A DNA stretch of 64,000 nucleotides, from the NCBI RefSeq assembly GCF_000278255.1, contig NZ_JH725084.1, positions 118,759 through 182,758 on the forward strand, written 5' to 3'. Below are positions 29,747 through 39,481 of the stretch, piece by piece; position 1 is the first letter of the stretch; the number at the start of each line of letters is the position of its first letter. The DNA comes from Bartonella melophagi K-2C (GTDB taxonomy: Bacteria; Pseudomonadota; Alphaproteobacteria; Rhizobiales; Rhizobiaceae). The translations under genes were made by a program, and so were the position numbers. Below the pieces are notes generated by a model. It searched no databases and had not been told where the DNA came from. It saw only the letters and a program-made list of their open reading frames with translations.

Positions 29747-29779
29747 TTAACCAATTTAGTGTTCAAAACTATTGGTTAA
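29747..29779. repeat. 9-bp inverted repeat downstream of the usp pseudogene
   Basis: TTAACCAAT (29747-29755) and ATTGGTTAA (29771-29779) are exact complements around a 15-base centre. It lies 42 bases beyond the usp stop on the minus strand. No T-tract follows, so a protein-binding site or mRNA end structure is possible. Confidence 0.35.
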
Positions 29780-29820
29780 GTACTCAGTGTTTGTTTTTAT
29801 TTTATAAGGCAAAGAAAGCT

Positions 29821-30681
29821 TTATAATTCTCGTGAAATCATAACTGGAATAGGCGCTTTATGAATAATAGTTTGAGTTTTAGAGCCAAATAAAAAATTAT
29901 ACATTTTAGAATGGTGAAAAGCTCCCATAACTAGCATATCAAGATGAAGTGTCCGAATGTTCTGAAGAATCATTTGTTCAAGACTGTCTTCTGTTTTGAG
30001 TGGTTCAACTTTAATTTGAGCAGATTGTAATCGCTCTAATGTTTCGTTGAAACTGTCTTGCACAGCTTGTGTTTGCAATTCTGCCATATCTAATACAAAG
30101 GTTAGGTTATTAAAAAATTTTCGTGTACAAATAAAATCAATAGCTTTCATGATCAAAGGGCCACCGTTAAAAGCTATGAGAACTCTTTGAATTGGGCGAA
30201 AATGACGTGAAGCAACGAGAATTGGAAGCTTAGAAGAGCGTGCAACGTTTTTAAAATTGAGTCCTAATCATTTTTATCAGATGCTGTTTGTTCACCACGT
30301 TTTCCCATAACAATAAGTGAAGATTGAGTATTGTAAGTATTCAAGGCATCAATAAGACTATCATGACGTAAGCGTGTTTCAATTTCAATATGACTCTGAG
30401 AAGTTGAGATAATCTTTTGCTTTTTCTAAAGCTGTTTGTCCAATTTTTTGCGCAAAGAGTGCTTTAGCAAGAGTGGTATCTTGTTGTTTTAAGTCAGATG
30501 GATTTAGTGTGTTATTGTCGGCTTATTGTGTATCTGGTAAACTAATTTCTTTTTCCGATTTGTCCAAGACATGCAACAACCGAATTGTTGTTTGCATAGA
30601 TTTAGCAGCCCATAACGCTAGGTCACATACATGTTTTGCATAAATTGAAGAATCAATAAGAGCGAGTATCGATTTCATCAT
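29821..30681 (-). pseudogene. Tandem universal stress protein (UspA family), degraded
   Basis: Reading the minus strand from ATG 30681 or 30678 gives MKSILALIDSSIYAKHVCDL, the start of a UspA domain, and continues through a second UspA-like half (PIQRVLIAFNGGPLIMKAI, then LDMLVMGAFHHSKMYNFLFGS near the C-terminus, split here). The gene is broken by TAA at 30523-30525, a frameshift near 30400 and a one-base loss near 30264. Only the last 111 codons remain as one open frame, beginning at a TTG without a ribosome-binding site. Intact two-domain Usp proteins bind nucleotides and aid stress survival. Loss here fits genome reduction. Confidence 0.88.
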
Positions 30682-30919
30682 TATATTATGTCCCAATGTT
30701 ATCGCTTATAGCAAGAGATTTATAATCTTCGTTAATATCTATATTATAGAAATAATAATTCTATCTTTTTTCAGAATAAAACTCTAGCCTGCAGTGAGAA
30801 GTATTCGGTTTTCAATAATAAATTTGGGGGTTATTTTAAGATTATAGCTGAAAATGAAGAAGATCATTTAAAGTTTTTAATTTAATTATTTATTGATAGC
30901 ATTTGAATAGGAGAACGAA

Positions 30920-32206
30920 TTGCGATTAGGTGGACGTTTGCAAGCAGCAATAGATGTTCTAAAAGAGATAGAGATGCGGCATCGTCCTGCAAGTGAAGCT
31001 CTGAAAGATTGGGGGCTTTCTCATCGTTTTGCTGGAGTGAGTGATCGTGCAGCAGTTGGTACAATTGTTTATGATGTTTTAAGACGACGTTATTCATTAC
31101 AATGGCGTATGGATAGTGATGATATTCGAAACATAGCTTTTGGAGCTTTGTTAGATACCGGAGCAATGACCATTGAACAGATTGATAGTACTTTAGAAGG
31201 AGATCGGTTTGCACCACAATTATTAGCGCTTGAACAGCGTCATTCATGGCAAAAACGTCAGCTGGTTGATGCACCAGACTATATTCGTGGTGATATTCCC
31301 CAATGGTGTCAAGTTCATTTTCAACCCTTATTTGCCGATAATTGGGTAACTGAAGCTGCTGCTTTAGCAACACGTCCTCCGTTAGATTTACGAGTGAACA
31401 GTTTAAAAGCAACACCAGGGAAGGTGCTCAAAGAATTAGCAAAAATAAAAGTTCAATCTTTTTCATGGTTTCGGCAAGCTTTAAGAATTGCACCAATTGA
31501 AAAATTTGGACGTCATCCTAATGTGCAAATTGAACCTGCCTTCCAAAAAGGGCATTTTGAAGTACAGGATTTGGGATCTCAAATTGTTGCTCATCTTACA
31601 GAAGCGAAAGTAGGTATACAGTTATTAGATTATTGTGCAGGAGCTGGTGGAAAAACATTAGCTTTGGCTGCCAATATGAATAATCGGGGGCAAATTTATG
31701 CTTATGATTCAAATAAAGTCCGCTTGGCTCCTATTTTTAGTCGTCTTCGTCGAGCTGGTATCCATAATGTACAATCACGGGTGCATGTAGAAGAATTAAA
31801 GCCATTAGTAGGTCAGATGGATATAGTTTTATTAGATGCTCCATGTAGTGGAACAGGAACATGGCGCCGTCGCCCAGATGCAAAATGGCGTTTGACACTA
31901 GAACAAGTAAAACAACGCCAAGAAGAACAATTCGCTATTTTGAATGAGGCATTGGCTTATCTTAAGTCGAACGGACGTTTAGTTTATATTACATGTTCTC
32001 TTTTTATAGATGAGAATGAAGAGCAAATTTCCCGTTTTCTTCAACAACATTCCGACTTTTTTCCTATAGATTTGCGTGCACTTTGGCAGCGACATTTTAG
32101 TTCTTCAACTGTACAACCAATATTTTCGAGTTATGGATTGACTTTATCGCCAGCATCAACTCAGACAGATGGTTTCTTTTTAGCTGTTTTACAAAAGAAG
32201 CATTGA
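30920..32206 (+). CDS. rsmB: RsmB-type 16S rRNA cytosine-C5 methyltransferase
   Basis: SAM-dependent RNA m5C methyltransferase of the RsmB/NOP2/Sun family, 428 residues. The N-terminal ~140 residues form the variable, NusB-like RNA-binding part. The catalytic domain has DYCAGAGGKTLALAANM, the catalytic-loop cysteine in LLDAPCSGTGTWRRRPD, and the second cysteine in TCSLF. RsmB methylates C967 of 16S rRNA; the alphaproteobacterial members are close, but the exact target is inferred. The start is TTG 30920, preceded by AGGAGAACGAA. guaA follows after 133 bases. Confidence 0.9.
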   Translation: MRLGGRLQAAIDVLKEIEMRHRPASEALKDWGLSHRFAGVSDRAAVGTIVYDVLRRRYSLQWRMDSDDIRNIAFGALLDTGAMTIEQIDSTLEGDRFAPQLLALEQRHSWQKRQLVDAPDYIRGDIPQWCQVHFQPLFADNWVTEAAALATRPPLDLRVNSLKATPGKVLKELAKIKVQSFSWFRQALRIAPIEKFGRHPNVQIEPAFQKGHFEVQDLGSQIVAHLTEAKVGIQLLDYCAGAGGKTLALAANMNNRGQIYAYDSNKVRLAPIFSRLRRAGIHNVQSRVHVEELKPLVGQMDIVLLDAPCSGTGTWRRRPDAKWRLTLEQVKQRQEEQFAILNEALAYLKSNGRLVYITCSLFIDENEEQISRFLQQHSDFFPIDLRALWQRHFSSSTVQPIFSSYGLTLSPASTQTDGFFLAVLQKKH

Positions 32207-32339
32207 AGATATATTTCCACGTTTTTTATTTCAAATTGTATAACAATGATATTTTTCTAATGCTAAAAGGCTTGTGAAAAAAGAAAGATTAAATCATAAA
32301 TCTCATTTGCTATTCTTTGCAATTATTGATTGGTTTTCT

Positions 32340-33896
32340 ATGAGTACATCGCATTCAAATACTATTCTTATTATTGATTTTGGTTCACAAGTTACACAGC
32401 TGATTGCACGGCGAGTACGGGCAATAGGCGTTTATTCCGAAATTGTTCCTTTTCAATTAGCTTTAGAGAAGTTCAAAAGTATTAAACCTAAAGCTGTTAT
32501 TTTATCGGGTAGTCCTTATTCGACTGTTGATGATGGTTCACCACGTGTTCCGATAGAAATTTTTGAAGCCGGTATCCCAGTTCTTGGTATTTGTTATGGT
32601 GAACAAATCATGTGTGTTCAACTTGGTGGAAAAGTTGAAGCTGGACATGAGCGTGAATTTGGGCGTGCTTCTTTGGAAGTAAAAGAAGAAAATGCGCTTT
32701 TTGATGGTGTTTGGGAAAAAGGGTCATGTCAACAAGTATGGATGAGCCATGGTGATCGTGTAACAGCTTTGCCAGAAGGTTTTCGTGTAATCGGAACATC
32801 ACAGGGTGCTCCTTATGCCGCTATTGCTGATGAGAAACGGCATTTTTACGCAGTGCAGTTTCACCCTGAAGTTGTTCATACACCAGATGGTATAAAACTT
32901 TTGCAAAATTTTGTTTATAAAATCTGTGGTCTTAAAAATGATTGGTCAATGGCTGCTTATCGTGATCAGGTTATAGCTGCGATTCGCAAAAAAGTCGGAA
33001 AAGGTCGAGTGATCTGTGGTCTTTCAGGTGGGGTGGATTCATCGGTTACAGCTGTATTACTTTATGAAGCGATAGGAGAGCAACTGACATGTATTTTTGT
33101 AGATCATGGGTTGATGCGTAAGAATGAAGCTGAAGAAGTTCTTACATTGTTTCGTGATAATTATAATATAAAGCTTGTTCATGTTAATGCTGCTCATAGG
33201 TTTATCAATGCTTTGAAGGGTGAAACGGATCCAGAGAAAAAGCGCAAAACTATAGGTCACCTTTTTATTGAAGTTTTTGAAGAAGAAGCCAAAAAAGTAG
33301 GTGGTGCGCAGTTTTTAGCTCAAGGAACACTTTATCCAGATGTTATTGAAAGTATTTCAGCTGTTGGTGATAGGATAACAATTAAAAGTCACCATAATGT
33401 GGGTGGATTACCAAAGCGAATGAATATGCAACTTGTAGAGCCATTGCGTGAATTGTTTAAAGATGATGTCCGCTCTTTAGGGAGAGAATTAGGTTTGCCT
33501 GAGCAATTTATTGGCCGCCATCCTTTTCCAGGTCCTGGTCTTGCAATTCGATGCCCAGGTGGAGTAACGCCTGAGAAATTAGAAATTTTGCGTGAAGCGG
33601 ATGCTATTTACCTTGATGAAATTCGTAAAGCAGGTCTTTATGATGAAATTTGGCAAGCTTTTGCTGTTCTTCTTCCTGTTCAAACTGTTGGTGTTATGGG
33701 CGATGGACGCACTTATGAATTTGTTTGCGCTCTTCGTGCTGTAACATCTGTAGATGGTATGACTGCTGATTTTTATCCATATGATATGAATTTTTTGAGC
33801 AAGGTAGCAACGCGTATTATTAATGAAGTTCGAGGTATTAATCGTGTTGTTTATGATGTAACTTCAAAGCCTCCTGGTACCATTGAGTGGGAATAA
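32340..33896 (+). CDS. guaA: GMP synthase (glutamine-hydrolysing)
   Basis: GuaA aminates XMP to GMP using glutamine and ATP. The class I amidotransferase domain (residues ~8-200) shows the nucleophile in LGICYGEQ and the His-Glu pair in QFHPEVVHT. The ATP-pyrophosphatase domain begins at [10 protein letters not shown] (P-loop), and the C-terminal dimerisation domain ends with KPPGTIEWE, the usual terminus. ATG 32340 ([15 protein letters not shown]) matches the family start; the open frame runs 22 codons further upstream without homology. It is 518 residues long, normal size. Confidence 0.96.
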   Translation: MSTSHSNTILIIDFGSQVTQLIARRVRAIGVYSEIVPFQLALEKFKSIKPKAVILSGSPYSTVDDGSPRVPIEIFEAGIPVLGICYGEQIMCVQLGGKVEAGHEREFGRASLEVKEENALFDGVWEKGSCQQVWMSHGDRVTALPEGFRVIGTSQGAPYAAIADEKRHFYAVQFHPEVVHTPDGIKLLQNFVYKICGLKNDWSMAAYRDQVIAAIRKKVGKGRVICGLSGGVDSSVTAVLLYEAIGEQLTCIFVDHGLMRKNEAEEVLTLFRDNYNIKLVHVNAAHRFINALKGETDPEKKRKTIGHLFIEVFEEEAKKVGGAQFLAQGTLYPDVIESISAVGDRITIKSHHNVGGLPKRMNMQLVEPLRELFKDDVRSLGRELGLPEQFIGRHPFPGPGLAIRCPGGVTPEKLEILREADAIYLDEIRKAGLYDEIWQAFAVLLPVQTVGVMGDGRTYEFVCALRAVTSVDGMTADFYPYDMNFLSKVATRIINEVRGINRVVYDVTSKPPGTIEWE

Positions 33897-33920
33897 TTAG
33901 GATTAAATGCAAGTGTTTGA

Positions 33921-34049
33921 ATAATAAAAAAACTATTTGGAGATGACGTTAAAGTAATTGAAATAAAAGAACAATTTCTTGAAGAGGAATGCTCAGGATC
34001 TGATATTGTCTTAATCCTCAACTTATTCTCTTTAATTGATATAGTTTGA
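33921..34049 (+). pseudogene. Possible C-terminal gene remnant
   Basis: An open frame of 42 codons with protein-like composition (KLFGDDVKVIEIKEQF..., ending LFSLIDIV) has no start codon or ribosome-binding site and begins after an in-frame TGA. It lies between guaA and ugpQ. The hydrophobic/acidic alternation looks like the end of a folded domain, but I do not recognise the family, and a chance frame is possible. Confidence 0.25.
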
Positions 34050-34072
34050 AGTTTGGAAGTAAAAAATATTCT

Positions 34073-34795
34073 ATGTGTAAACCAAAAATTGTTGCCCATC
34101 GCGGTGGAGCTAATCTTTATTCCGAAAATACACTTTCAGCGTTTCGTCATGCAATTGCATTGGGAGTTGATGAAATTGAATGCGATATTCATCTCCTTAA
34201 AAGTGGTGAAGTGGTTGTATTTCATGATTTTTGTCTTGAGCAATTGGTGGGAAAGAAAGGCTATATTCATGATATTGATAATGAAACACGTAAACAACTC
34301 TGTGTAAGAGGCAGTACTGAGTCTCCTCCTTTATTAGAGGAATTACTAGATCTTTTAGTGCCAACAAATGTTGCATTGCATATTGAAATCAAAACATGTG
34401 GTGCGGTTGAGCGCGAATATATTTTGTCTCAAAAAGCACTTAAATTAATTAATAGCCGCAATTTGGCAAGACGAGTTTCAGCAATCAGTTTTGATTTTGC
34501 TTGTTTACACCCTTTTGTTGAGGCAGGAATACCATCTGGTCCATGTCTAGATAATTTTGAAGGTGATATGTCTTGCCATTTTTCTAAATGGAAAAAATTA
34601 GGATACTCTGATCTAAGTTTAGATGGTTCAATTGTATCGCGAAAATTTATTGAATCTGCACTTGATTCTGGCTTTACTATCGGTGTTTGGACAATAAACG
34701 GGAAGGCTCGTTTATCATATTGGCTTGATATGCCTGTGCATTACATTACAACAGATCAACCTGATCTTGCTTTACAATTACGTTCACAAAAATGA
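34073..34795 (+). CDS. ugpQ: Glycerophosphodiester phosphodiesterase
   Basis: UgpQ hydrolyses glycerophosphodiesters from phospholipid turnover to glycerol-3-phosphate and an alcohol. The 240-residue cytoplasmic-type protein (no signal peptide) shows the GDPD signature: IVAHRGGANLYSENTLSAF, the metal-binding EIECDIHLLKSGEVVVFHD, HIEIKT, and the C-terminal GVWTINGKARL and ITTDQPDL. ATG 34073 is used; a TTG nine codons upstream is the alternative. It is convergent with the ugpBAEC importer, so production and uptake of glycerol-3-phosphate sit together. Confidence 0.94.
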   Translation: MCKPKIVAHRGGANLYSENTLSAFRHAIALGVDEIECDIHLLKSGEVVVFHDFCLEQLVGKKGYIHDIDNETRKQLCVRGSTESPPLLEELLDLLVPTNVALHIEIKTCGAVEREYILSQKALKLINSRNLARRVSAISFDFACLHPFVEAGIPSGPCLDNFEGDMSCHFSKWKKLGYSDLSLDGSIVSRKFIESALDSGFTIGVWTINGKARLSYWLDMPVHYITTDQPDLALQLRSQK

Positions 34796-34898
34796 AAAAT
34801 AGTCTCTATTATAATTTATACGTCATGACAAAGACGAGAATTAGTTAAGTAAAGAGCTTTCTAAAAAAGCTTATGAGGTTTAAATGAAGTTTTATTAA

Positions 34899-35936
34899 TT
34901 ATGTGCGTTTTCCTGTAATCTTGTTAAAAGTATGAAAACTCCGATTAGGAACGGTAAAATTTAATTGTTGCCCATAACTACTTATAAAGCGCTCTTTTAT
35001 ATCAACTGTGAAAACGGTATTATTCCAACGTGTTAAGACATGAGACCCTGTTCCTACAGGTTTGATGAGTTCGATATGCGTATGAAAAACAGGACCTTTG
35101 TCTGGATGCTCACCCAACAAAATTGCTTCCGGTCTAAATGCTAAAATATCAGTTTGTTCACTACAAGAAAATGAACTGTTTAAATGTTGTTCTAGAGTTT
35201 GACGATCAAGAAAATTCATAGAGAGAGAGCCAATAAAGTTTGCAACAAATATTGTTTCTGGATAATCGTAAATTTCCATTGGTGTTCCAATTTGTTCGAT
35301 AGCCCCTTTATTCATAACGACTATTCTATCAGCCAGTGTCATAGCTTCTAGTTGATCGTGGGTAACGTAGAGACTAGTTGTTTTTAGTGAGCGTTGTAGT
35401 TTTTTTATTTCAATACACATTTGTGTACGTAATTTTGCATCAAGGTTTGAAAGTGGTTCATCAAAGAGAAAGACACGTGGTTGACGAACGATGACACGTC
35501 CCATTGCAACACGTTGGCGTTGCCCTCCTGATAATTGATATGGTTTACGATCAAGAAATGACTCTATTTCCAAAAGTTTTGCAGCGTGTGTGACGCGCCT
35601 ATTAATTTCTTCTTTGGGTGTTTTTCGATTTTTAAGGCCATATTCCAAGTTTCCACGTACTGTCATATGTGGATAAAGTGCGTAATTTTGAAAAACCATA
35701 GCAATGTCACGATCAGCTGGTTCATAATTATTGATACATTCATTATCAATGTAGAGTTCACCTGAGGTGACTTGTTCAAGCCCAGCAATGATACGTAATA
35801 AAGTTGATTTTCCACATCCTGAGGGTCCAACAATAACAAGAAGTTCGCTATCAGCAACGGTTAAGTTCAAATTATTAATGACTACAGCGTCATCGTCATA
35901 TTGTTTTTTTATATTTAATAGCTGAATGATAGCCAC
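34899..35936 (-). CDS. ugpC: sn-Glycerol-3-phosphate ABC transporter, ATPase
   Basis: UgpC powers the UgpAE channel by ATP hydrolysis. The 345-residue protein shows Walker [10 protein letters not shown], the Q-loop in [11 protein letters not shown], the signature LSGGQRQRV, Walker [14 protein letters not shown] and the switch His in YVTHDQ. A C-terminal TOBE/MalK-type regulatory domain follows (residues ~235-340). It is the last gene of ugpBAEC and starts two bases after ugpE. Confidence 0.94.
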   Translation of the reverse strand: MAIIQLLNIKKQYDDDAVVINNLNLTVADSELLVIVGPSGCGKSTLLRIIAGLEQVTSGELYIDNECINNYEPADRDIAMVFQNYALYPHMTVRGNLEYGLKNRKTPKEEINRRVTHAAKLLEIESFLDRKPYQLSGGQRQRVAMGRVIVRQPRVFLFDEPLSNLDAKLRTQMCIEIKKLQRSLKTTSLYVTHDQLEAMTLADRIVVMNKGAIEQIGTPMEIYDYPETIFVANFIGSLSMNFLDRQTLEQHLNSSFSCSEQTDILAFRPEAILLGEHPDKGPVFHTHIELIKPVGTGSHVLTRWNNTVFTVDIKERFISSYGQQLNFTVPNRSFHTFNKITGKRT

Positions 35937-35938
35937 GA

Positions 35939-36790
35939 CTATTTCTCCGTTTCAGTGAGGCCTTTAACAAAAAGCCGATGCATGCAAATAACAACTAAAA
36001 CTGGAGGCGCCATAGCGACAACTGATACTGCCATAAGAATATTCCATTGAGGATCATGTTGAACTGATTCTACAATAAGCTGTTTTAGAATAATAAGAAT
36101 AGTTTGATGGTTTTGATCTGTCATAACAAGTAAAGGCCAGAGATATTGTATCCATCCATAAATGAACATGATAATAAATAAAGCAGCTATATTATTTTTA
36201 CTAAGAGGTAAAAGAATATCCTTAAAAAATTTAAATGGTCCTGCACCATCAACACGAGCAGCTTCTAAAAGTTCATCAGGAATAGTTAAAAAGAATTGAC
36301 GAAATAAAAATGTAGCAGTTGCTGAGGCAATCAATGGAATAATCATTCCACTGTAAGTATTTATCATGTTTAATTGTGCGACGACTGCATATGTTGGAAT
36401 AATACGGACTTCAATGGGCAACATTAATGTGACAAAGATCAAAGTAAAAGCCGTTTTACGGAAAGGAAAGCGCATATAGACAATTGCGTAAGCAGAGAAG
36501 AGTGAAATAATAATTTTTCCAATGCTAATACCAATTGCCATTATGAGTGAGTTTATTAAAAGAGGTAAAAGGTTTGGAAGACCAAGTTGTGCGAGACCAT
36601 CACCAAAAATTGTTTTATAATTTTCTAAAGTATATTGTCCTGGTAAGAGAGGGAGTGTTCCCGAGCTAAATGCGGTTGAGTTATGAGTTGAAGCAATAAT
36701 AGCAACGTAAACAGGAAAACAAATAATGATAATGCCGACAATGAGGATAAGATGGGTCAGAAATGTCAAAAAAGGGCGATTTTCAACCAT
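35939..36790 (-). CDS. ugpE: sn-Glycerol-3-phosphate ABC transporter, permease
   Basis: Inner-membrane permease of 283 residues with six predicted membrane segments (first at ~10-32). The EAA loop that contacts the ATPase is present as [26 protein letters not shown], at residues ~183-208, quoted here only in part as EAARVDGAG. It pairs with UgpA to form the channel. Start ATG 36790 lies 11 bases after ugpA on the same strand, and ugpC follows two bases downstream. Confidence 0.92.
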   Translation of the reverse strand: MVENRPFLTFLTHLILIVGIIIICFPVYVAIIASTHNSTAFSSGTLPLLPGQYTLENYKTIFGDGLAQLGLPNLLPLLINSLIMAIGISIGKIIISLFSAYAIVYMRFPFRKTAFTLIFVTLMLPIEVRIIPTYAVVAQLNMINTYSGMIIPLIASATATFLFRQFFLTIPDELLEAARVDGAGPFKFFKDILLPLSKNNIAALFIIMFIYGWIQYLWPLLVMTDQNHQTILIILKQLIVESVQHDPQWNILMAVSVVAMAPPVLVVICMHRLFVKGLTETEK

Positions 36791-36801
36791 AATTTCTTTC
36801 C

Positions 36802-37686
36802 TTAATATTGTATGCGACGTTCAATCCAGCGAAACTGGATAAGTATTAAGCCAATAACTATAAACATTAAGATTATTGATTGTGCTGCTGATGCACCGAT
36901 TATTTGATTTCTAAAACCGTCATTATATATTTTATAGACAAGTGTAGTTGTTGCATGCGCAGGTCCTCCAAAAGTCATATTATCAATAATGCCAAACGTA
37001 TCAAACATGACATAATTGACGTTAATAACAAGAAGAAAAAAGGTTGTCGGTGAAAGTTGAGGAAAGACTATAGTCCAAAATCGTTTAAAAGGGCCAGCAC
37101 CATCAATAGCAGCTGCTTCTATTTGAGATTGTGGTATAGATTGAAGTCCAGCCAGAAAAAAGAGAAAATTGTAGGAAATTTGTTGCCAGCTAGCAGCAAT
37201 CACAATAAGGATCATTGCTTGAGTACCATTAATACGATGATTCCAAATAACATTTATTTTCTCAAGAAGAAAAGGGACAATTCCAATAGTTGGGTGGAAA
37301 ATAAACAGCCATAATATACCTGCCAATACAGGGGCAACTGCATAAGGCCAGAGCAAGAGTATTGTATAAGTTTTTTTTGCATGAATAACACGATCAGCTG
37401 AAACAGCTAAAAGAAGCGATATCGTCATTGAAACAACAGTAACGGAAACAGAAAATATTATGGTTGTAAAAAATGATTTTATATAAATTGGATCAGAGAG
37501 AATCGTTGTATAGTTTTCAAATCCAATAAAAGTCGTGGTTAAGCCAAAAGGATCTTCACGCTCAAAAGATGATTTTATCGCTTGGGCAGTAGGCCAAAAG
37601 AAAAACAAGAAAGTTATAGCAAGCTGAGGAAAGAGTAGACAATAAGGAAGTAGTCTATTTTTAAAATATGCACGTTTTTCTTGCAT
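36802..37686 (-). CDS. ugpA: sn-Glycerol-3-phosphate ABC transporter, permease
   Basis: Partner permease of UgpE, 294 residues with six membrane segments (first at ~15-35). The ATPase-contact EAA loop reads IEAAAIDGAGPFKRFW near residue 190. The sequence between the first and second segments (SSFEREDPFGLTTTFIGFENY) is a periplasmic loop typical of sugar-type MalF/UgpA permeases. It follows ugpB by 105 bases and precedes ugpE by 11. Confidence 0.92.
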   Translation of the reverse strand: MQEKRAYFKNRLLPYCLLFPQLAITFLFFFWPTAQAIKSSFEREDPFGLTTTFIGFENYTTILSDPIYIKSFFTTIIFSVSVTVVSMTISLLLAVSADRVIHAKKTYTILLLWPYAVAPVLAGILWLFIFHPTIGIVPFLLEKINVIWNHRINGTQAMILIVIAASWQQISYNFLFFLAGLQSIPQSQIEAAAIDGAGPFKRFWTIVFPQLSPTTFFLLVINVNYVMFDTFGIIDNMTFGGPAHATTTLVYKIYNDGFRNQIIGASAAQSIILMFIVIGLILIQFRWIERRIQY

Positions 37687-37791
37687 TTACGGTGCTCTTT
37701 AGTAAGAAGCGTTGGAAGATAAGTCAAAAGAAAGTTGAAAAAATCAGCTTTTAAAGTTGAATTTTTAGCTTTTAACAATAATCATGAAATC

Positions 37792-39117
37792 TTAATGATT
37801 AGCTTTTTCAAATTCACGCAAAAGCTTATTGCCACGTTCAACCGCTTTATCCAATCCAGCTTTAGGTGTTTTAGAGCCGTTAAGAATAGCTTCCAATTCT
37901 TGATCAAGGATAGAGCGAATTTGTGGCAAGTTACCAAATCTTATTCCTTTTGAGTTCTCTGTTGGTGGGTTGAGATCAATTTGTTGAATAGCGATATCTG
38001 CACCTGGATTTTTTTCATAGAAATGTTGTTCTTTGTTTAGCTCATAAGCAGCTTTTGTGATGGGGAGATAGCCTGTTGTCTGGTGCCATTTTGCTTGATT
38101 ATCTGTCCGCGAGAGGAATTTGAGAAAGGCCGCTGCTCCTGCATATTCTTCAGGTGTATGACCTTTTAATACCCAAATAGAAGCCCCCCCGACAATTGAG
38201 TTTTGTGGTGTATTTTGTACATCAGCATAATAGGGTAGCATACCAACTCCAACATTAAACTGAGCTTCTGAAATGATGCTGCTAAGCGATCCTGAAGATT
38301 GCATAAAGATTGCACAATGTTGTGCCATAAACATTGGAGCTGAATCTAATGCACCAGCTGGGCCACCGTAGCGAAAAATACCTTGATCTGACCATTTTTT
38401 AAGGTCAGTCCACATACGTATTTGCAAAGGTCCATTCACTGTTAGTTCTGAATCAAGCCCATTAAAACCGTTTTCTTTTGTTCCGAAGGGGATATTATGC
38501 AATGCTGAAAAATTTTCTAAACCAATCCATTGGGCTGCATAAGCCATTGTAAAACCACAACTTGCTGCTTTACTGTCAAGAATTTTTTTGGAAAAATTTT
38601 CGACATCTTGCCATGTTTTTGGTGGCTGTTCTGGATCAAGTCCTGCTTTTGTAAAAATGTCTTTATTATAAAAAAGAATTGGTGTTGAAGCATTGAATGG
38701 CATGGAAAGCATTCGTCCTTTTTCATCAGAGTAATAACTACTGATGGTAGACAAATAGTCTGCAGAGTTAAATTCTTGCTTTGTGTCATTCATAAGTTGA
38801 TAAAGTGGATAAATTGCACCTTTTGCAGCCATCATGGTACTCGTACCAATTTCATAAATTTGGGCAAGAACGGGTTGCTGTTTTCCGCGAAATGCTGCAA
38901 TAAGTGAGACCATGCTTTCTTCATATTCTCCACGAAATGAAGGAATGATTTTGTAATCAGATTGGCTTGCATTAAAATCATTAATTAAATTTTCAGTTTG
39001 TTTTCCTAGCTCACCGCTCATAGAATGCCAAAAACTGATTTTTGTTTGCGTGAAACCCGTTGTTGCTGCAGTCATAATAATTGCAAATGCTACTGCGGAA
39101 AGATAAAAACGGTTCAT
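37792..39117 (-). CDS. ugpB: sn-Glycerol-3-phosphate-binding periplasmic protein
   Basis: Solute-binding protein of cluster B (SBP_bac_1), 441 residues, with a signal peptide (hydrophobic to ~20, cleavage near GFTQ). ISFWHSMSGELGKQ opens the mature domain, followed by PSFRGEYEE, FNASTPILFYN, FMAQHCAIFMQSSG and VGGASIWVL, all typical of UgpB. It delivers glycerol-3-phosphate or glycerophosphodiesters to UgpAE. As first gene of ugpBAEC it carries the operon promoter; the inverted repeat at 39189-39233 lies just upstream. Confidence 0.93.
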   Translation of the reverse strand: MNRFYLSAVAFAIIMTAATTGFTQTKISFWHSMSGELGKQTENLINDFNASQSDYKIIPSFRGEYEESMVSLIAAFRGKQQPVLAQIYEIGTSTMMAAKGAIYPLYQLMNDTKQEFNSADYLSTISSYYSDEKGRMLSMPFNASTPILFYNKDIFTKAGLDPEQPPKTWQDVENFSKKILDSKAASCGFTMAYAAQWIGLENFSALHNIPFGTKENGFNGLDSELTVNGPLQIRMWTDLKKWSDQGIFRYGGPAGALDSAPMFMAQHCAIFMQSSGSLSSIISEAQFNVGVGMLPYYADVQNTPQNSIVGGASIWVLKGHTPEEYAGAAAFLKFLSRTDNQAKWHQTTGYLPITKAAYELNKEQHFYEKNPGADIAIQQIDLNPPTENSKGIRFGNLPQIRSILDQELEAILNGSKTPKAGLDKAVERGNKLLREFEKANH

Positions 39118-39481
39118 AATTCACCTTTTCTGAGTTAATGGAACACAGTTTTCAAGATTATATATTATGATGCATAAATAATACCATGATGGTTCATTTC
39201 AGAAATACGTTAATTTATTTAAACATGAACCATAAAAAGGTCAAACGAATTTGTATAAACTTACCAATTTTACCATTTTGAAATATTATGCAAATGAGTA
39301 CAAGTAATTGACTGCAATAATTCAAACAAGAATAGAGACCCGATCAAAGATGAAATCAGGCGGCTTGTTTAGATAAGAATATACAATATTTAAATTTATT
39401 ATTTTTCAGTAAAATGCCATTGAATTTTTGTAATGTTTGTTGATAGTTTTGAATATTATTTTAAAAGCTGTTGTTCACGTC
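39118..39481. other. Intergenic region upstream of ugpB
   Basis: About 360 bases between ugpB and the 3' end of the metal-binding protein gene. It holds the inverted repeat at 39189-39233 and must contain the ugp promoter. No ORF or RNA gene is supportable. Confidence 0.5.
39189..39233. promoter_or_regulatory. 9-bp inverted repeat upstream of ugpB (possible operator)
   Basis: ATGGTTCAT (39189-39197) and ATGAACCAT (39225-39233) are exact complements with 27 bases between, centred ~94 bases before the ugpB start. The left arm is preceded by ACCATG, which makes a further partial repeat (ACCATGATGGT). This would suit a regulator binding as a looped dimer; a canonical Pho box was not recognised. 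Confidence 0.4.

Larger units (their letters stand above)
29270..29820. other. Intergenic region with a small ORF and two palindromes
   Basis: 550 bases between guaB and the usp pseudogene. It holds a 46-codon ORF on the minus strand with a good ribosome-binding site, a perfect 14-bp palindrome just upstream of it, and a 9-bp inverted repeat further upstream. Each is listed separately. No RNA gene was recognised. Confidence 0.5.

Noticed and set aside
30882-31415. 177-codon frame on the minus strand
   Set aside because: It lies antisense inside the rsmB gene, is Leu/His-rich without a family pattern, and has no ribosome-binding site.
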